Notes under the pieces: model-generated | Seen by the model: only the letters and a program-made list of their open reading frames with translations | The model's database searches: none | What the model was told of the DNA's origin: nothing | Translations under genes and position numbers: made by a program | Assembly: GCF_002080045.1 (NCBI RefSeq) | Contig: NZ_MUIN01000007.1 | Coordinates: 63,062 to 127,061, forward strand | Direction: 5' to 3' | Length of the DNA stretch: 64,000 nt | Source: Pseudomonas sp. Bc-h | Lineage (GTDB): Bacteria; Pseudomonadota; Gammaproteobacteria; Pseudomonadales; Pseudomonadaceae | In this document: positions 36,506 through 44,942 of the stretch, in pieces | How the letters are laid out: the number at the start of each line of letters is the position of its first letter | Numbering within the stretch: the stretch's first letter is position 1

Positions 36506-36583
36506 TCAGGCACACGCGTTGACCGAGCCTTCCTGGATCTGTTTGACGGTGCCTTTGAACACGTTGCGGGCGCTGACTTTCAT
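36506..36583 (-). pseudogene. Truncated molybdopterin-binding (Mop/TOBE) gene remnant
   Basis: The minus strand encodes MKVSARNVFKGTVKQIQEGS followed by VNACA and a stop, only 25 residues. The first 23 match the start of Mop-type TOBE domain proteins (about 68-70 residues; they bind molybdate). The sequence then loses the match, and the rest of the domain (normally a VxL-LxGG-x-K-VTA region) is not present in any nearby frame. This looks like the 5' end of a gene that suffered an internal deletion. It lies between the beta-lactamase gene and a small hypothetical gene. Recognition is from memory of the family. Confidence 0.6.
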
Positions 36584-36679
36584 GTCTTGGGGACCTGTAG
36601 GGATAAATTCAGGCGCCCATCATCGGTTCAGACACGCTGCCATTTCAACCATTTCCCTTGCCCGGAAAACGTCGGGCAA

Positions 36680-36883
36680 TCATCGATGACGGCTGAACGT
36701 TGAAACCGAACGCATCCAACTGATCAGCCGCAAAGTCGCGGGGTTGTCGTGTTCTTCATGGCTGGCGGCCAGTTCTCCGGCAAGCGAGGCCAGGGATTGC
36801 GGCAGCAGCCAGGAAATCTCCTGTTCCGTGGTCTGGAACAGGTTGGGATCGTCTTCTTTCTCGAACGCTGGCCATTCACTCAT
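36680..36883 (-). CDS. Small hypothetical protein
   Basis: 67 residues from ATG 36883 (MSEWPAFEKEDDPNLFQTTE); GGGAG lies 9 bp upstream. The protein is acidic at the start and helical (ISWLLPQSLASLAGELAASHEEHDNPATLRLISWM). I do not recognise it. A longer start at 36916 lacks a ribosome site. It follows the fused oxidoreductase gene on the same strand by 43 bp. Confidence 0.45.
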   Translation of the reverse strand: MSEWPAFEKEDDPNLFQTTEQEISWLLPQSLASLAGELAASHEEHDNPATLRLISWMRSVSTFSRHR

Positions 36884-36926
36884 CGCAGTAACTCCCGTCA
36901 AACATGTCCTGCACACGCATGGATGT

Positions 36927-38984
36927 TTACAGATCGAGCACCAGCGGCCCTGAGGCCGGGACTGCGCAGCAGATCAGCACGTGGTCCGCCGCCGGCATTT
37001 CGGCCGGTGGAACCGGGTAATGCACCTGGCCGCTGACCAGCCGGGTCTTGCATGTGCCGCAGGAACCACCACGGCAGCTGTATTCGGGTTCAAGGCCTCG
37101 ACTCTCGGCCAGCTCCAGCAACGTGCCGCCATCGGGTTGCCAACGGGCTTCCTTGGCGGAGCGTTCGAACAGCACCGGCACCGATTCGGTGGCGGCAGGC
37201 GGCTGTTGCAGTGCGACAGTCTGTTGGTCGCCGGTGCGCTTGAGGGTCGACGGGCCGAAGGTCTCGGCATGAATCCGCTCGTCACGGACATGCATGGCCC
37301 TCAGCTCGTCATACAGCCCTTGTGTGAAGCTTGCCGGCCCGCAGACATAAAAATCGAAGTCGTTGAACGGCAACAGCGCCTTGAGCAGATTCAGGTCAAT
37401 ACGACCTGCAAGGTGAAAGTCTTTGCTTAGACGAGCCTCGCTCTCGGGCTGGCTCAGCAGACGGACAGCCGTCAGTTGTTCTCCGGCTTTGGCAACCAGT
37501 GTGTCCAATTCTTCGCGAAAAGCCAGATCCACCAGACGACGTGCACTTTGAATGAACCAGGTCGGGCGCATGCGGCGGATGCGTTTACCCTCGTAAATCA
37601 CCTCGCGCAGCATCGACAGCATGGGCGTGACCCCAATCCCGGCCCCCAGCAGCACCAGCGGACGGCGCTCCTGGGGGTCGACCACGAAACTGCCCTGGGG
37701 GGCACGGCCGTCGATCAGATCGCCAACCTTGAGCGCGTCGTGCAGGTGCGCCGAGACCAGTCCGTCGCGCTTGACGCTGATGCGGAAGAAGTCGTCGGAC
37801 GGCGCGCTCGACAAGCTGTAGGTGCGAATAACCGGTTTGCTCTGCCCTTCCAGCAGCAGGCGCAATGGCAAATGCTGACCGGCCTTGAACGCAGGCAAAC
37901 CGGCGCCATCGGCAGGCTCGAAGTAGAAGGAGCGGATGCCTGCGCTTTCGTCGGCAATGCGCGTCACACGCAGCGGCCGCCATTGATCGCGCAATGCGTC
38001 GGCCTGCAGGCGCGCGGCGGTCTGTTGCCAATCGCCGGTCATCAGGCTGTTGGGAGAAAAACCCTGAAACTCCCAGCGCGAGCGCAACGCCTGCGGACGG
38101 CGGACCACGGCCTCGACTTTCACTTGCCAGAGCCGCTCGGCACCCTGGAAGGCGGCGATTTCCGGGCCGTCGAGAATCACGGTGGTGCGGCCCACCAGCT
38201 GTAACAGATCGCCGGTGGTGAAATCGATGAACACAAGGCCAGCTTTCGGATTCAGCAGAAAGTTGCCCAGGGTATTGAAATGCAGGTTGCCGGCGAAATC
38301 GGGAATGGTCAGCACGTCGCCTTCGACCCGCACGAAACCGGCCTGCCCGCCGCGATGGGACACATCCACCGAGCGGTGCGGCTGATCGCCTTCAAGGTCC
38401 ACGTAGCTGGCGACAAAAAAAGTGTCGGCGCCGCGAATCGTTGCCACGGCGGCCTCATCCAGCGCGCTCATGCGCTCCACCGGCGCACGCTGCGGCACTT
38501 TGGGCAATGCGATCTGTTTGAGTTCACGCAACTGGATGTACTGCGGGCAGTTGCCGAACGAATGCTCGACCAATACCGAAAAACCCCGATCAGTGACCTG
38601 CTCGATATGACCGTTGATGCGGTTGCGCCGACGGGTGTGCAAGTCGATGCCCAGCATGCCTACGGCCGCGCCCGGTTCGAACTGTGCGGCCATCGGGTCG
38701 TCGCTGTCTGGTAGACGGGAAAACTGCAGATGCCGAGGATCGGGCGAGGCGATGAAACCCGCGTCGGCGTCCAGCAGGCTCGCCCACGGCCAGCCCTCAG
38801 CGTCCACCGCACCGATGAACATGTACGGCAGGTGCTCGTAGAATTCGCGGTGCTGGTCGGGCATGTAGTTACGAATGACTTTCTTGCCCACGACGCCCAT
38901 GCGCTCGGCGACGCCGACCGTGGCTTGCAGTTCGATCTCGCCAGAGTGCCAGGGCGAGGGTTTTTCGGAAGTGATGTCGTTCAT
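36927..38984 (-). CDS. PNPOx-like / flavin reductase / 2Fe-2S ferredoxin fusion protein
   Basis: A 685-residue three-part protein. Residues 1 to ~320 form a pyridoxamine 5'-phosphate oxidase-like flavin domain (HREFYEHLPYMFIGAVDAEGWPWASLL; FFVASYVDLEGDQPHRSVDVSHRGG). A ferredoxin-NADP reductase module follows, with FAD motif RTYSLSSAPSD and NAD motif VLLGAGIGVTPMLSML. The C-terminal plant-type ferredoxin has C637-x4-C642-x2-C645 and a Cys at 672/673 (YSCRGGSCGTCK). It likely passes electrons from NAD(P)H through FAD and 2Fe-2S to the flavin domain; the final acceptor is unknown. GGGAG lies 8 bp before ATG 38984. Confidence 0.85.
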   Translation of the reverse strand: MNDITSEKPSPWHSGEIELQATVGVAERMGVVGKKVIRNYMPDQHREFYEHLPYMFIGAVDAEGWPWASLLDADAGFIASPDPRHLQFSRLPDSDDPMAAQFEPGAAVGMLGIDLHTRRRNRINGHIEQVTDRGFSVLVEHSFGNCPQYIQLRELKQIALPKVPQRAPVERMSALDEAAVATIRGADTFFVASYVDLEGDQPHRSVDVSHRGGQAGFVRVEGDVLTIPDFAGNLHFNTLGNFLLNPKAGLVFIDFTTGDLLQLVGRTTVILDGPEIAAFQGAERLWQVKVEAVVRRPQALRSRWEFQGFSPNSLMTGDWQQTAARLQADALRDQWRPLRVTRIADESAGIRSFYFEPADGAGLPAFKAGQHLPLRLLLEGQSKPVIRTYSLSSAPSDDFFRISVKRDGLVSAHLHDALKVGDLIDGRAPQGSFVVDPQERRPLVLLGAGIGVTPMLSMLREVIYEGKRIRRMRPTWFIQSARRLVDLAFREELDTLVAKAGEQLTAVRLLSQPESEARLSKDFHLAGRIDLNLLKALLPFNDFDFYVCGPASFTQGLYDELRAMHVRDERIHAETFGPSTLKRTGDQQTVALQQPPAATESVPVLFERSAKEARWQPDGGTLLELAESRGLEPEYSCRGGSCGTCKTRLVSGQVHYPVPPAEMPAADHVLICCAVPASGPLVLDL

Positions 38985-39010
38985 GACGCGGACTCCCTTT
39001 GCGTAAAGAC

Positions 39011-39079
39011 CTGTAGCAGCCCGGCGTGCCGGCGGCGACGTTTGAGGAATCGCCATCGCCGGCAAGCCTGAGTGCTACA
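39011..39079. repeat. REP pair (BIME) between the fusion gene and the GST gene
   Basis: CTGTAGCAGCCCGGCGTGCC is followed by the inverted partner CGCCGGCAAGCCTGAGTGCTACAT. Both carry the GTAG-type head. It lies in a same-strand gap upstream of the fusion gene, so it could influence its expression. Confidence 0.75.
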
Positions 39080-39116
39080 TAAGCAGGCGTGCTCGGCGAT
39101 AGCGTTTACGGCTGGA

Positions 39117-39740
39117 TCAAGCCACCAGACCGGCGCCGGTGCTTGGCATTGGCACGAAGCCTTTCAGCGCTTCGATACGCTTCAGCCACGCCCGCACATT
39201 TGGGTACGGTTCCAGCGACACGTTGCCTTCAGGGGCATGGGCTATGTAGGTGTAGCCGGCGACGTCGGCGACGGTGGCGTGGTCGGCGGCGAGGAACTGA
39301 CGGCCCTTGAGGTGGGTTTCGATCACTTTCAGGATCGAATGGGCACGCTCGATGGTGTCTGCCGGGTCGAAACCTGCGCCGAACACGGTGATCAGTCGGG
39401 CACGGGCCGGACCGTTATTGATTTGCCCCGACGCCACCGACAACCAGCGCTGCACCTCGGCGGCGCCTGCGGCGTCCGTTGGCAGCCATTTGCCGGTGGT
39501 GTCGTACTTCTTCGCCAGGTACACAAGGATCGCCGTCGAGTCGGAGACGACCGTGCCGTTGTCGTTGATCACCGGCACCTGGCCGAAGGTGTTCAGCGCC
39601 AGGAACTCCGGGTTCTTCTGCGCGCCGTTGGCCAGGTCGACAAAGCTGATGTCGGGCTCAAGGCCCAGCAACGACAGCATCAGTTGCGCACGATGAGAGT
39701 GACCGGACAAAGGGAAGTGATAGAGCTTGATGGCATTCAT
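39117..39740 (-). CDS. Glutathione S-transferase family protein
   Basis: A 207-residue GST. The N-terminal thioredoxin-fold domain begins [30 protein letters not shown], with Ser residues at the catalytic position. [35 protein letters not shown] contains the cis-Pro (VPV) and the gamma-glutamyl binding S-D-S. The C-terminal helical domain ends with [17 protein letters not shown]. The substrate is unknown. Its upstream neighbour on the same strand is a LysR regulator 180 bp away. Confidence 0.88.
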   Translation of the reverse strand: MNAIKLYHFPLSGHSHRAQLMLSLLGLEPDISFVDLANGAQKNPEFLALNTFGQVPVINDNGTVVSDSTAILVYLAKKYDTTGKWLPTDAAGAAEVQRWLSVASGQINNGPARARLITVFGAGFDPADTIERAHSILKVIETHLKGRQFLAADHATVADVAGYTYIAHAPEGNVSLEPYPNVRAWLKRIEALKGFVPMPSTGAGLVA

Positions 39741-39919
39741 GGGGTTAGGCTCCTGAGCTGTCGTGGATTCGGGTCAGTGCGGGAGTGACGTGGTCGCCAT
39801 TCGGATTGCCGCGCTGATGGAACGAATAGTGGAGTACGACGCTTTGCAGCGGAATCGCCACAAAAAGCAATCCACCATTTCAGCCGATGAAATGATTGAC
39901 CTCGTTTTATCGCGCTCAG

Positions 39920-40822
39920 TCAGCCGTGCAAAACAGGATGGGAGCGCATGCGTTCCACAGCATAGTCGACGAAACTGCGCACGCGCGCCGAAGCCCGGCG
40001 GCCTTCGCGGTACACCAGATGCACCGGAATCGAGTCCGGCTCGAAGCCTTCGAGCACCGGCTGCAGGCGCCCGGCCTGGAGGTGCTCGTGAACCTGAAAA
40101 TTCAGGCAGCAGGCCAATCCGGCGCCGCGCAGCGTGGCATCGATGGCGGCGGACTGGGTGGTGCAACGCAGCACGGGTTTCAGCGCGACGTTGCGCGAGC
40201 TGCCTTGATGCTCAAAGCGCCACTCCAGCATGCGGCTGTCGGCGCTGCAGAACACCAGTGAATGAGCGGCCAGATCCGCCGGTGTGCGGGGCGCTGGATG
40301 GCGGGCAAGATAGTCCGGGCTGGCACACACAACCTGACGCACGTCACCCACCTTGCGCGCCACCATGAACGAATCGGGCAGCGCGCCAATCAGCACGGCG
40401 ACATCGATCCCTTCCTCGTGCAGATTAGGGAAGCGATCCTGATAGGCCATCGCGACTTCGATCCCGGGCCAGGCGTCCAGGTAGTCGAGCACCACCGGCA
40501 TCAGCAAGCGCTCCCCGAACAGCAGCGGCGCCACCAGGTTCAGCAGCCCTCGCGGCTCACTATGCAGGCCGTTGGCCGAGGCATCGGCTTCGTCCGCCGC
40601 GCGCAACAGCCTTGTGCATTCGTTGGCAAACGTGCGCCCGATATCGGTCAGGGTGACGCCGCGGGTGCTGCGTTCCAACAGCTTGGCACCAAGGCGTTTT
40701 TCCAGTGCGGCGAGCGTGCGACCGACCGTGGCTTCGGACACTTCCAGTGCCCGAGATGCCGCTGCCAGGCCCTGCTCGCGAGCCACGGCTTCGAATACCT
40801 GCATCTGCCGATGGCGATCCAT
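39920..40822 (-). CDS. LysR-family transcriptional regulator (second of a tandem pair)
   Basis: A 300-residue LysR protein starting MDRHRQMQVFEAVAREQGLAAASRALEVSEATVGRTLAALEKRLGAKLLERSTRGVTLTDIG, a standard N-terminal winged helix. The substrate domain has GIEVAMAYQDRFPNLHEEGIDVAVLIG and CASPDYLARHPAPRTPADLAAHSLV. ATG 40822 overlaps the stop of the upstream LysR gene by one base, so translation is coupled. The two proteins are similar throughout (MDR...MQVF start, RVDYAVERM-like ends) and look like a duplication. Targets are unknown; the GST gene downstream is one candidate. Confidence 0.88.
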   Translation of the reverse strand: MDRHRQMQVFEAVAREQGLAAASRALEVSEATVGRTLAALEKRLGAKLLERSTRGVTLTDIGRTFANECTRLLRAADEADASANGLHSEPRGLLNLVAPLLFGERLLMPVVLDYLDAWPGIEVAMAYQDRFPNLHEEGIDVAVLIGALPDSFMVARKVGDVRQVVCASPDYLARHPAPRTPADLAAHSLVFCSADSRMLEWRFEHQGSSRNVALKPVLRCTTQSAAIDATLRGAGLACCLNFQVHEHLQAGRLQPVLEGFEPDSIPVHLVYREGRRASARVRSFVDYAVERMRSHPVLHG

Positions 40823-41742
40823 CAGCCGCGACTGCGCCCGGCCGCCTTGATGGCCGGGTCCTGCATCATGCGTTCGACGCAATAATCGACAAAGGTACGC
40901 ACCTTGGCCGAGACCTTGCGGTCGGCCTGATAGCAGACGTGCACAGGCAAGGGCGGCTGTTCGAAGTCTTCAAGAAGGATTTCCAGTTCACCGCTGGCCA
41001 CTCGGCTGGCGACCTGATAGGAAAGCACGCGGGTCACGCCCCAGCCCATGGATGCGGCGGTAATGGCCGCCTGGTTGGCCGAAACCGTGAGGCGGGATTT
41101 CAACTCGATGTCTACCGGTTTGCCTTCATCCGAGAATTCCCAGCGACGTACCAGGGCGCTGGCGGCTGACACGATCACCCGATGCTGCGACAGTTCGTCC
41201 GGACGTTGCGGGCGTCCGTGGGCGGCCAGATACGCAGGCGACGCGCAGACCACTCGGCGCACTTCGCCAACCTTCACGCCGTGCTGAGTGCTGTCCAGCA
41301 GATGACCGATGCGCACCGCGACGTCGATGCCCTCCTCGACCATGTGCGTCACCCGGTCCACCAACAGCGCATTGATGCTGACGCCGGAATATCGCTCCAG
41401 ATAACCCACCACCAGGGGCATGACGAACAGTTCGCCAAATAACAACGAAGCTGTGATGGTCAGGTGCCCCACGGGAGCGGCGTTACTGCCGCCTGCGGAA
41501 TCTTCGGCCTCTTCGATTTCGCTGAGGATGCGGCGGCAATCGGTGAGGTAACGCTGACCGGCCTCGCTCAGGTGCACGCTGCGCGTGGTGCGGGACAACA
41601 ACAGCGTGCCGATGCGTTTTTCCAGCGCCGCCACTGCACGGGTGACGCTGGGCGCCGACATGTTCAGACGCCGCGCGGCAGTGGCGAAACTGCGCTCTTC
41701 GCACACGGCGATAAAAACCTGCATTTCCTGAAAACGGTCCAT
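40822..41742 (-). CDS. LysR-family transcriptional regulator (first of a tandem pair)
   Basis: A 306-residue LysR protein starting MDRFQEMQVFIAVCEERSFATAARRLNMSAPSVTRAVAALEKRIGTLLLSRTTRSVHLSEAGQRYL. The effector domain has VSINALLVDRVTHMVEEGIDVAVRIG and CASPAYLAAHGRPQRPDELSQHRVI, parallel to its downstream paralogue. It is divergent from the MFS transporter gene across 347 bp, the usual arrangement for a LysR regulator and its target. Which gene it controls and by what ligand is inference. Confidence 0.88.
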   Translation of the reverse strand: MDRFQEMQVFIAVCEERSFATAARRLNMSAPSVTRAVAALEKRIGTLLLSRTTRSVHLSEAGQRYLTDCRRILSEIEEAEDSAGGSNAAPVGHLTITASLLFGELFVMPLVVGYLERYSGVSINALLVDRVTHMVEEGIDVAVRIGHLLDSTQHGVKVGEVRRVVCASPAYLAAHGRPQRPDELSQHRVIVSAASALVRRWEFSDEGKPVDIELKSRLTVSANQAAITAASMGWGVTRVLSYQVASRVASGELEILLEDFEQPPLPVHVCYQADRKVSAKVRTFVDYCVERMMQDPAIKAAGRSRG

Positions 41743-41845
41743 GGCGGGGCTCGGCTGTCCGGCATCGGTTTGGGTGGTTGCGATAGTAGCGTTTTGATCA
41801 GCAGTTCGTCAGATCGAACACTGCGCTGATGGCTTCACACAATCC

Positions 41846-41939
41846 CTGGGAGGAAACTTGCTTGCGAAGACTTAACTTCTGACGACGAATTTGCGCCGGA
41901 TGCCCGGACCTCTTCGCGAGCAAGCTCCCTCCCACAGAA
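41846..41939. repeat. Inverted REP pair in the LysR-MFS intergenic region
   Basis: CTGGGAGGAAACTTGCTTGC (41846) and GCGAGCAAGCTCCCTCCCAC (about 41916) are inverted near-copies. They occupy much of the 347-bp gap between the divergent LysR and MFS genes; the remaining 150 bp next to the MFS start must hold its promoter. Confidence 0.7.
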
Positions 41940-42089
41940 ACGAAGTGAGTGTGCTGAAAGGTTGCGCTCGCAGCGCCTCTACTACGAAACATCCTGAAAT
42001 ATCCCCTTGACGAGACCTGCCCTTGTGAGCGTTCATATTGGCGCACGGTCATACTCTATTTTTTCGGTTTTGCTCCTCGGGGAACACTC

Positions 42090-43382
42090 ATGGTTTCGTC
42101 AGTTCTGGCGGCGTCGCTGTCTCGTCGTCGTATCCATTACAGCTGGGTGGTCCTGGCTGTCACCTTCCTGACCATGCTGGTCATGGCCGGCGCGGTCGGT
42201 GCGCCGGGGGTATTCATCAAGCCGCTGGAAGCGGAATTCGGCTGGGACACCGCCGAGATTTCCTCGGCGCTGGCGGTGCGTTTCGCCCTGTTCGGTCTGG
42301 TCGGCCCGTTCGCAGCGGCGTTCATGAATCACTTTGGCGTGCGTCGAGTGGTTCTGACCGCGCTGACACTGGTCGCCAGCGGCATGATCCTGTCGCTGCT
42401 CATGACGCAGTTTTGGCAATTGGTGGTGTTGTGGGGGCTGGTGGTGGGTTTCGGCACAGGGCTGACCGCCATGGTGCTGGGCGCCACGGTGGCGACGCGC
42501 TGGTTCTCTCAACGTCGCGGGATGGCGATGGGGCTGCTGTCGGCCAGTTCCGCCACCGGCCAGTTGGTGTTCATGCCGATGCTGGCCAACCTGACCGAAC
42601 ACTTCGGCTGGCGCACCGCGCTGGCCTGCATCTGCGTGGCCATCGTCATCGCCGCAGTTGCGGTGCTCGCGCTGATGCGCAATCGCCCCTCGGACCTGCA
42701 ACTGCCCTCCTACGGCGAGACTGAAATCCAGCCAGAAGTGACCAGCAGACAGACCTTCACTCAGTTGCTGGTGACGCCGCTCAAGGTGCTGCGCGATGTC
42801 GCCGGAACCTGGACGTTCTGGGTGCTGTTCATGACGTTTTTCATCTGTGGCGCCAGCACCAACGGGCTGATCCAGACCCACTTCATCAGCATGTGCGGCG
42901 ACTACGGCCTGATCGCCACCACAGCTGCCGGAATGCTGGCGGTGATGGGGATTTTCGACTTCGTGGGGACCATCGGTTCAGGCTGGCTGTCGGACCGCTT
43001 CGACAACCGCTGGCTGCTGTTCAGCTACTACGGATTGCGTGGCGTGGCGCTGATCATCCTGCCGTTCTCGGATTTCACGGTCTACGGCCTGTCGTTCTTC
43101 GCGCTGATCTACGGCCTGGACTGGATCGCCACCGTACCGCCAACCGTGAAGCTGACGGTGCAGAGGTTCGGCCCGGAGCGCGCCAACATCGTCTTTGGCT
43201 GGATCTTCGCCGGCCATCAACTGGGGGCCGCGTTTGCCGCCTACGGTGCCGGATGGACACGCACACACTTCGCCAGTTACCTGCCGGCGTTCTTCATCTC
43301 CGGCCTGCTCTGTGTGATCGCCGCGCTGATAGCGCTGTCCATCGTCCCGGCACTGAAGAAGGCTGCGGTTCAGAGCCACTGA
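42090..43382 (+). CDS. MFS transporter (oxalate/formate antiporter- or monocarboxylate-like)
   Basis: A 430-residue major facilitator protein with twelve predicted helices. The inter-helix motif GVRRVVLTALTLVASG after helix 2 and GLVVGFGTGLTAMVLGATVATRWFSQRRGMAMGLLSASSATGQLVF match the OFA/MCT-like group, whose members carry organic anions. The central loop has NRPSDLQLPSYGE, and the second half begins with FWVLFMTFFICGASTNGLIQTHFISMCGDYG. The substrate is unknown. GGGGAA lies 8 bp before ATG 42090. Its 3' end overlaps the ybgE gene on the other strand by 13 bp. Confidence 0.85.
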   Translation: MVSSVLAASLSRRRIHYSWVVLAVTFLTMLVMAGAVGAPGVFIKPLEAEFGWDTAEISSALAVRFALFGLVGPFAAAFMNHFGVRRVVLTALTLVASGMILSLLMTQFWQLVVLWGLVVGFGTGLTAMVLGATVATRWFSQRRGMAMGLLSASSATGQLVFMPMLANLTEHFGWRTALACICVAIVIAAVAVLALMRNRPSDLQLPSYGETEIQPEVTSRQTFTQLLVTPLKVLRDVAGTWTFWVLFMTFFICGASTNGLIQTHFISMCGDYGLIATTAAGMLAVMGIFDFVGTIGSGWLSDRFDNRWLLFSYYGLRGVALIILPFSDFTVYGLSFFALIYGLDWIATVPPTVKLTVQRFGPERANIVFGWIFAGHQLGAAFAAYGAGWTRTHFASYLPAFFISGLLCVIAALIALSIVPALKKAAVQSH

Positions 43383-43672
43383 CGCGCGGTCAGCCACATA
43401 CCGAAACCCAACGCCATCAGGCCCCACGCCAAGAGCGGGTGGAACATCACCCGCCAGGCCAGGGCGCGGGGCTCGAAGCCCACGCCATGCACGAAACCTG
43501 CGGCCACGCCCCACATGACCAGCATCAGCAGGCTGTGGGAATAGCGACCGTCGGCGTCGAGCATCGACGCAGGATGAATCAGCAGCACCAGGCTCAGAGG
43601 AATCGCCATCAGCAGGGACAGCGCCCGGCCGATGACGTGCCTGAACGGCGCCACCCGCGCATCAGTCGTCAC
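43370..43672 (-). CDS. ybgE: Cyd operon protein YbgE
   Basis: A 100-residue membrane protein with three hydrophobic segments (ALSLLMAIPLSLVLLIHP, LLMLVMWGVAAGFVHGVGF, PLLAWGLMALGFGMWLT) in the YbgE pattern. The start is GTG 43672, inside the end of cydX (11-bp overlap), with GGAG 7 bp upstream. A longer ATG start would overlap cydX much more. YbgE accompanies cydABX in many bacteria and is linked to the bd oxidase, but its exact role is unclear. Confidence 0.8.
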   Translation of the reverse strand: MTTDARVAPFRHVIGRALSLLMAIPLSLVLLIHPASMLDADGRYSHSLLMLVMWGVAAGFVHGVGFEPRALAWRVMFHPLLAWGLMALGFGMWLTARQWL

Positions 43673-43778
43673 AGCCGTTCTCCAGCGCATTGGCGTCGGA
43701 TGACTCCAGCCACAACGCATTGATGATGCCGAAACTGCAGGCCAGCAATACCCCGAGAATCCAGGCGAAATACCACAT
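43662..43778 (-). CDS. cydX: Cytochrome bd small subunit CydX
   Basis: A 38-residue single-pass peptide: MWYFAWILGVLLACSFGIIN, then ALWLESSDANALENGCDD. MWYFAWILG and the Glu after the hydrophobic segment are the CydX signature. In E. coli CydX binds CydA and is needed for heme stability and activity. It starts 11 bp after cydB. The reading frame is too short for most gene finders. Confidence 0.93.
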   Translation of the reverse strand: MWYFAWILGVLLACSFGIINALWLESSDANALENGCDD

Positions 43779-43789
43779 GTCGTTGCTCC

Positions 43790-44932
43790 TTAATAAAGGC
43801 CGTGAGGGTTGTGGTCGATGTGCGCGGTGGTGACCTTGCCCCACATCTTGGCGTAGCACCACAGCGTGTAGCAGAGGATCAGCGGCACGAAGATCGAGGC
43901 CGCGATAAACATGATGAACAGCGTTCTGTGGCTGGACACCGCATCCCACACGGTCAGGCTCGACGCCGGATCGAGGCTCGACGGCATGACGAACGGGAAC
44001 AGCGCAAAGCCTGCGGTACACAGCGCGCCGACAATTGCCAGGCTGCTGCCCAGAAACGCGGTTCTGCCCTGCCCTGCACTGGCGCCCAACAGCGCCAGCA
44101 AACCACCGAAAATCCCCAGCAGCGGCGCGATGACGGTCAAAGGATGCGCGTGGTAATTGGCCATCCAGCCGGGGTTGCTCGCAGCAACCGTTTTGCCCAG
44201 CGGGTTGAGCGCGGCACCGGCATCGAACGCCGACGTGATCTCCAGCCCTTGAATGCCACCGAGCAGCAGCCACACGCCAGCGCCGATGAACGACAGCACG
44301 AACACCAGCGACAGCCACTGCGCCGCACGCCGTGAACGACGGGCAATCGCACCTTCTGTGCGCATCATCAGCCAGCTGCCGCCGTGCAAGCCGAGCATGC
44401 TCAGGCTGACCACACCGGCCAGCAGGCCGAACGGGCTGAGCAGTTGCCAGAAGTTGCCGTGATAGCTGGAGCGCAGGGTGTCGTCGAACTGGAACGGCAC
44501 GCCGAGCAGCAGGTTGCCGAAGGCCACGCCGAACACCAGCGACGGCACCAGCCCGCCAACGAACAGCCCCCAGTCCCAACTCTGCCGCCAGCGGGTGTTT
44601 TCCAGCTTGCTGCGGTAATCAAAGCCCACGGGGCGCACGAACAGGGCGAACAGCACCAGCAACAACGCCCAGTACAAGCCGGAGAACGCTGCCGAGTAGA
44701 CCAGCGGCCAGGCGGCGAACAGCGCGCCCCCGGCGGTGATCAGCCATACCTGGTTGCCGTCCCAGTGCGGGGCGATGGTGTTGATCACCACCCTTCTTTC
44801 GTTGTCGTTGCGCCCGACAAAGGGCATCAGCATCGCCGCGCCCAGGTCGAAGCCATCGGTCAGGGCGAAGCCGATCAGCAGCACGCCGACCAGCACCCAC
44901 CAGATCAGTTTGAGTGTCTCGTAATCGAACAT
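43790..44932 (-). CDS. cydB: Cytochrome bd ubiquinol oxidase subunit II
   Basis: A 380-residue membrane protein. It begins MFDYETLKLIWWVLVGVLLIGFALTDGFDLGAAMLMPFVGRND and includes WDGNQVWLITAGGALFAAWP, both hallmarks of CydB. The last segment PLILCYTLWCYAKMWGKVTTAHIDHNPHGLY is also conserved. It partners CydA in reducing oxygen to water with quinol. ATG 44932 is chosen because it matches the family start; the longer frame to 45040 runs into cydA. Confidence 0.96.
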   Translation of the reverse strand: MFDYETLKLIWWVLVGVLLIGFALTDGFDLGAAMLMPFVGRNDNERRVVINTIAPHWDGNQVWLITAGGALFAAWPLVYSAAFSGLYWALLLVLFALFVRPVGFDYRSKLENTRWRQSWDWGLFVGGLVPSLVFGVAFGNLLLGVPFQFDDTLRSSYHGNFWQLLSPFGLLAGVVSLSMLGLHGGSWLMMRTEGAIARRSRRAAQWLSLVFVLSFIGAGVWLLLGGIQGLEITSAFDAGAALNPLGKTVAASNPGWMANYHAHPLTVIAPLLGIFGGLLALLGASAGQGRTAFLGSSLAIVGALCTAGFALFPFVMPSSLDPASSLTVWDAVSSHRTLFIMFIAASIFVPLILCYTLWCYAKMWGKVTTAHIDHNPHGLY

Positions 44933-44942
44933 CGTGCGTTCC

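Noticed and set aside
39774..40166. Minus-strand 130-codon open frame in the gap between the LysR and GST genes
   Set aside because: It overlaps the end of a clear LysR gene in another frame and has no family resemblance.
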